This document shows, in pieces, positions 61,614-64,000 of a stretch of DNA of 64,000 nucleotides. The stretch spans positions 558,001-622,000 of the forward strand of contig NZ_CP017770.1 in NCBI RefSeq assembly GCF_001857945.1, in the 5' to 3' direction. Within the stretch, counting starts at the first letter, position 1, and each line of letters opens with the position of its first letter. This DNA is from Paenibacillus crassostreae (GTDB lineage: Bacteria > Bacillota > Bacilli > Paenibacillales > Paenibacillaceae). A program made the position numbers and the translations under genes. Below the pieces are notes generated by a model. The model did not search any database and had not been told where the DNA came from. It saw only the letters and a program-made list of their open reading frames with translations.

Positions 61614-62378
61614 TTATTTACTAATAAATTCTTGCACCCAATATCCGTTGTAATAACCCACTCCGATAGTTGTAAAGTTAGCATTCAATATATTTGCGCG
61701 ATGGCCTTCACTATTCATCCAAGCTTCCATCACAGCAGCAGGTGTCTTTTGACCTTTAGCTATATTCTCACCTGCATAACGATATGAGATACCATATTTT
61801 TTCATCATGTCAAAAGGTGACCCATACGTAGGTGATTGATGAGCAAAATAGTTATTATTATTCATATCTTTAGCTTTATCAAGAGCCATATTCGCGAGTT
61901 CCGTATTGCTAGTCAATGGTTGCAATCCTGCTTTACTACGTTCTTGATTTACTAGATTAACAACTTGAGAAGTAAAACTTGAAGTAACATTCGTTGTTGT
62001 GTTGTTCGTTGTGTTGTTTGTATTGTTTGTGTTAGTATTCGTAGTTGTCGTCTTATTATCTGCTGGTGTTTCTGTCTTTGGTGTTTCTGTCTTTGGTGTT
62101 TCTGTCTTTGGTGTTTCTGTCTTTGGTGTTTCTGTCTTTGGTGTTTCTGTCTTTGGTGTTTCTGTCTTTGGTGTTGTAATAGTAGTTTTCTTACTTACTG
62201 TTGTCCATGACCAAGATCCACTATTATTCTTAATCCAATTCTCAAGATATGTTTTTAAATCCGTATTGTTATTTATCTGATTCGAAGCAGCCGATGCAGT
62301 TCCTGGCAGTGCAATCCCTACAGCTAATACAGCAGCTAAAGTTCCAGTCATCATTACTTTTATGATAGATTTCTTCAT
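61614..62378 (-). CDS. Secreted CAP-domain protein with Pro-Lys-Thr-Glu repeats
   Basis: 254 residues. A Sec signal ends ASA (about residue 30). A short N-terminal helical part is followed by seven PKTET repeats (about 70-104), an Asn/Thr-rich linker and a CAP (SCP/PR-1) domain from about 138: [37 protein letters not shown] and GHRANILN carry the conserved His/Glu/His pattern. YkwD-like proteins of this type are secreted or spore-associated. Monocistronic. Confidence 0.92.
   Translation of the reverse strand: MKKSIIKVMMTGTLAAVLAVGIALPGTASAASNQINNNTDLKTYLENWIKNNSGSWSWTTVSKKTTITTPKTETPKTETPKTETPKTETPKTETPKTETPKTETPADNKTTTTNTNTNNTNNTTNNTTTNVTSSFTSQVVNLVNQERSKAGLQPLTSNTELANMALDKAKDMNNNNYFAHQSPTYGSPFDMMKKYGISYRYAGENIAKGQKTPAAVMEAWMNSEGHRANILNANFTTIGVGYYNGYWVQEFISK
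62065..62169 (-). repeat. 15-bp tandem repeat, seven identical units
   Basis: The unit GGTGTTTCTGTCTTT (plus strand) is repeated seven times without change, in frame, encoding PKTET. Perfect identity suggests recent expansion. Confidence 0.9.
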
Positions 62379-62623
62379 TAAATTACATCTCCTTTAAATC
62401 GTTTTTGTTATTCTAGCAAAAGTATGACGAAATAGTTACAAAATTGTCATCACCAACAAACATATTGTAACATGCTAGATTTCATTTTGGAGCCCACAAA
62501 TATTGGTAATACTGACTCTATAAAAACAAACACCAGAAAAACCTCATACAAACTACAGATTTTCACTGCGTTTGTACAAGGTATTTTCTCTTCTATTTGG
62601 TTAATCTTCTAAAATCCTAATTC

Positions 62624-63631
62624 TTATTTCTTAGCTGCATATTTTCGCATATCAAAGGCAACAGCAGCAACGATAATGAGACCCTTTATAATCAGTTGCC
62701 AGTATGGGCTGATCCCAATAAATGTTAAACCATAGTTTATGATCGTAAAGATGAGTACACCGACAACAACTCCAGGAACTGTTCCTATACCACCAGTTGT
62801 AGATACTCCACCAACTACACATGCGGCAATCGCATCTAGTTCGTACATATTTCCGTAGTTGTTCGTAGCTCCACCTGTTCTTGCAGCTTCTAGTACACCT
62901 GCTAGTCCATATAGGGCACCAGCAATCGCATAAATATAGATTAAGTATTTAGCCACATTAATACCAGATACCTTCGCAGCTTGGATATTACCACCAATAG
63001 CATACATATTTTTTCCTAGCTTCGTTTTATTGAAGATGACCCAGACAACGAATGCTACAAAGATAGCGATCAATACTATATAAGGTAAAGAATACTTTCC
63101 TTCACCAATGGCACCTGTTCCCAGATTCGTAAAGTCAAGGCGAAGACCACCAATGGGTTGAGAATTATTCGGTTCCATATCGAAGTATAGAGAGTTAACC
63201 CCATACACAGCAACCATCGTTCCCAATGTTGCTATAAATGGCGGAACATTGAGCTTAGCTACTATAATACCATTCACAAGTCCACATAAGAGACCAGCAA
63301 AAATGGCGATAACAATAGGAATAATATAGTTCATTTGTGGAAGGTCTGGGAAGAAACGAGCTGCATACTCTGCCTTCTGTAACATCGATGCCGCAATAAC
63401 TGCGGTGAAACCAACGATTCGACCTGCAGATAAATCCGTTCCTGCTGTAATGAGAATAAATGCCACACCCAGCGCAATAATCGTACGTGTGGATGATTGT
63501 ATCAATACATCTCGTAATGAATTAATAGATAGAAATGCTGGATTGTACGCTGTGATTCCGATGATTAATACCACTAAGACAATATAGATGGCATACTGAG
63601 AAGCAAAACCCTGTAATCTTTTTGTATTCAT
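62624..63631 (-). CDS. rbsC: Ribose-type ABC transporter permease
   Basis: 335 residues, about nine to ten spans. TAGTDLSAGRIVGFTAVIAA near residue 60 and the GLxxGxxNGxxV motif (GLLCGLVNGIIVAKLNVPPF) are family signatures. ISPYWQLIIKGLIIV closes the protein. It pairs with the ATPase encoded 24 bp upstream. A binding protein gene (rbsB) is not found directly downstream (62379-62623 has no gene). Confidence 0.9.
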   Translation of the reverse strand: MNTKRLQGFASQYAIYIVLVVLIIGITAYNPAFLSINSLRDVLIQSSTRTIIALGVAFILITAGTDLSAGRIVGFTAVIAASMLQKAEYAARFFPDLPQMNYIIPIVIAIFAGLLCGLVNGIIVAKLNVPPFIATLGTMVAVYGVNSLYFDMEPNNSQPIGGLRLDFTNLGTGAIGEGKYSLPYIVLIAIFVAFVVWVIFNKTKLGKNMYAIGGNIQAAKVSGINVAKYLIYIYAIAGALYGLAGVLEAARTGGATNNYGNMYELDAIAACVVGGVSTTGGIGTVPGVVVGVLIFTIINYGLTFIGISPYWQLIIKGLIIVAAVAFDMRKYAAKK

Positions 63632-63655
63632 AAATAATCTCCCTTCGATAATGCC

Positions 63656-64000
63656 TTAGTGCTGAGCGGCCAGAGTCATAATTTGTTCTTGCGTGGCAAC
63701 ATTTCCTTCAACGATTCCGGTTAGACGGCCTTCGGACATTACCATAATCCGATCAGACATCCCAAGCAGTTCAGGCATCTCAGAAGAGATCATAATGATG
63801 CTTTTCCCTTGTTTCGCTAAGTCAGCAATTATGGTATATATCTCATATTTTGCTCCAACATCAATACCACGTGTTGGTTCATCTAATAACAATATTTCCG
63901 GCTCCGTCAGTAGCCATCTGGCCAATAGAACCTTCTGCTGGTTACCACCAGATAAATTCATCATAAGTGTGCGAGTAGTTGGTGTCTTTGTACGTAGTTT
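63656..64000 (-). CDS. rbsA: Ribose-type ABC transporter ATP-binding protein, C-terminal part (cut by window edge)
   Basis: The frame runs off the right edge; 114 residues are visible. They begin [10 protein letters not shown] and continue with the signature [16 protein letters not shown], Walker [15 protein letters not shown] and [15 protein letters not shown] of the second ATPase half of RbsA/MglA fusion ATPases. The ATG at 63964 is internal, not the start. Same operon as rbsC. Confidence 0.93.
   Translation of the reverse strand, partial: KLRTKTPTTRTLMMNLSGGNQQKVLLARWLLTEPEILLLDEPTRGIDVGAKYEIYTIIADLAKQGKSIIMISSEMPELLGMSDRIMVMSEGRLTGIVEGNVATQEQIMTLAAQH

Noticed and set aside
62065-62169. 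Repeats as a CRISPR array
   Set aside because: The units are contiguous without spacers and are in frame inside the CAP protein gene.

Overview
The window looks like chromosomal DNA of a Paenibacillus-type member of the Bacillales. The signs are AGGAGG-type ribosome binding sites, YesM/YesN-type two-component regulation of sugar importers, several lipoprotein-dependent carbohydrate ABC importers with GH43 arabinosidases, a FapR-type operator at fabH, AraR-type boxes at araA, and a parE-parC pair. The assignment is by eye; no 16S or other marker is present. Layout: 1-5334 is a sugar ABC importer (permease cut by the window edge, second permease, binding lipoprotein) behind a YesN/YesM two-component system. 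5514-12141 holds unrelated housekeeping and accessory genes (methyltransferase, AAA ATPase, LysE exporter, AraC regulator, lipoprotein, APH-type kinase, nucleotidyltransferase, VOC protein). 12236-18751 is a sulfur-scavenging cluster: a deleted copy of a formylglycine-generating enzyme (FGE) gene, fabH, a frameshifted FGE gene, two TauD/AtsK-type dioxygenases and, divergently, an SsuB/SsuC-type importer. 18990-25201 is an arabino-oligosaccharide importer with two GH43 enzymes and an AraC regulator. 25468-28140 is a TetR/SDR/aldo-keto reductase module with three copies of one operator. 28397-33590 holds an FtsX-type exporter and a YtrA-type GntR/ABC module. 33650-36815 is a scar region with 22-bp repeats, an AT-rich WYL/RibD pair, remnants of an IS21-type element and a truncated kinase gene. 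36828-42049 resumes with an SGNH esterase, a DGC-type protein, a sulfonate-type binding protein and an arylsulfatase. 42376-52147 includes a PadR membrane module, HpaB, a GNAT gene with an internal stop, araA, an RNA methyltransferase and a pseudouridine synthase. 52248-64000 includes an MFS permease with a MarR regulator, parC-parE, an ABC-2 exporter, an SGNH hydrolase, a repeat-containing CAP protein and the end of a ribose importer. The strongest new signal is a regulatory RNA. The three sulfur transcription units (tauD pair, ssuBC, arylsulfatase plus binding protein) each begin with the same short leader: a two-part hairpin with outer arms GAATC/GATTC and a covarying inner stem, placed so that its 3' arm is also the 5' arm of a strong intrinsic terminator. 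This has the logic of the RAT elements bound by BglG/LicT-type antiterminators, but the sequence is different and I do not recognise it. The two tauD/sulfatase promoters also share an ungapped upstream block (35 of 46 positions identical). Together these suggest a sulfur-starvation regulon controlled at initiation and by antitermination. A second theme is decay: both FGE copies are broken although a cysteine-type sulfatase is intact, and a GNAT gene, a FlaR-like kinase, a DUF4256 gene and an IS21 element survive only as damaged pieces.
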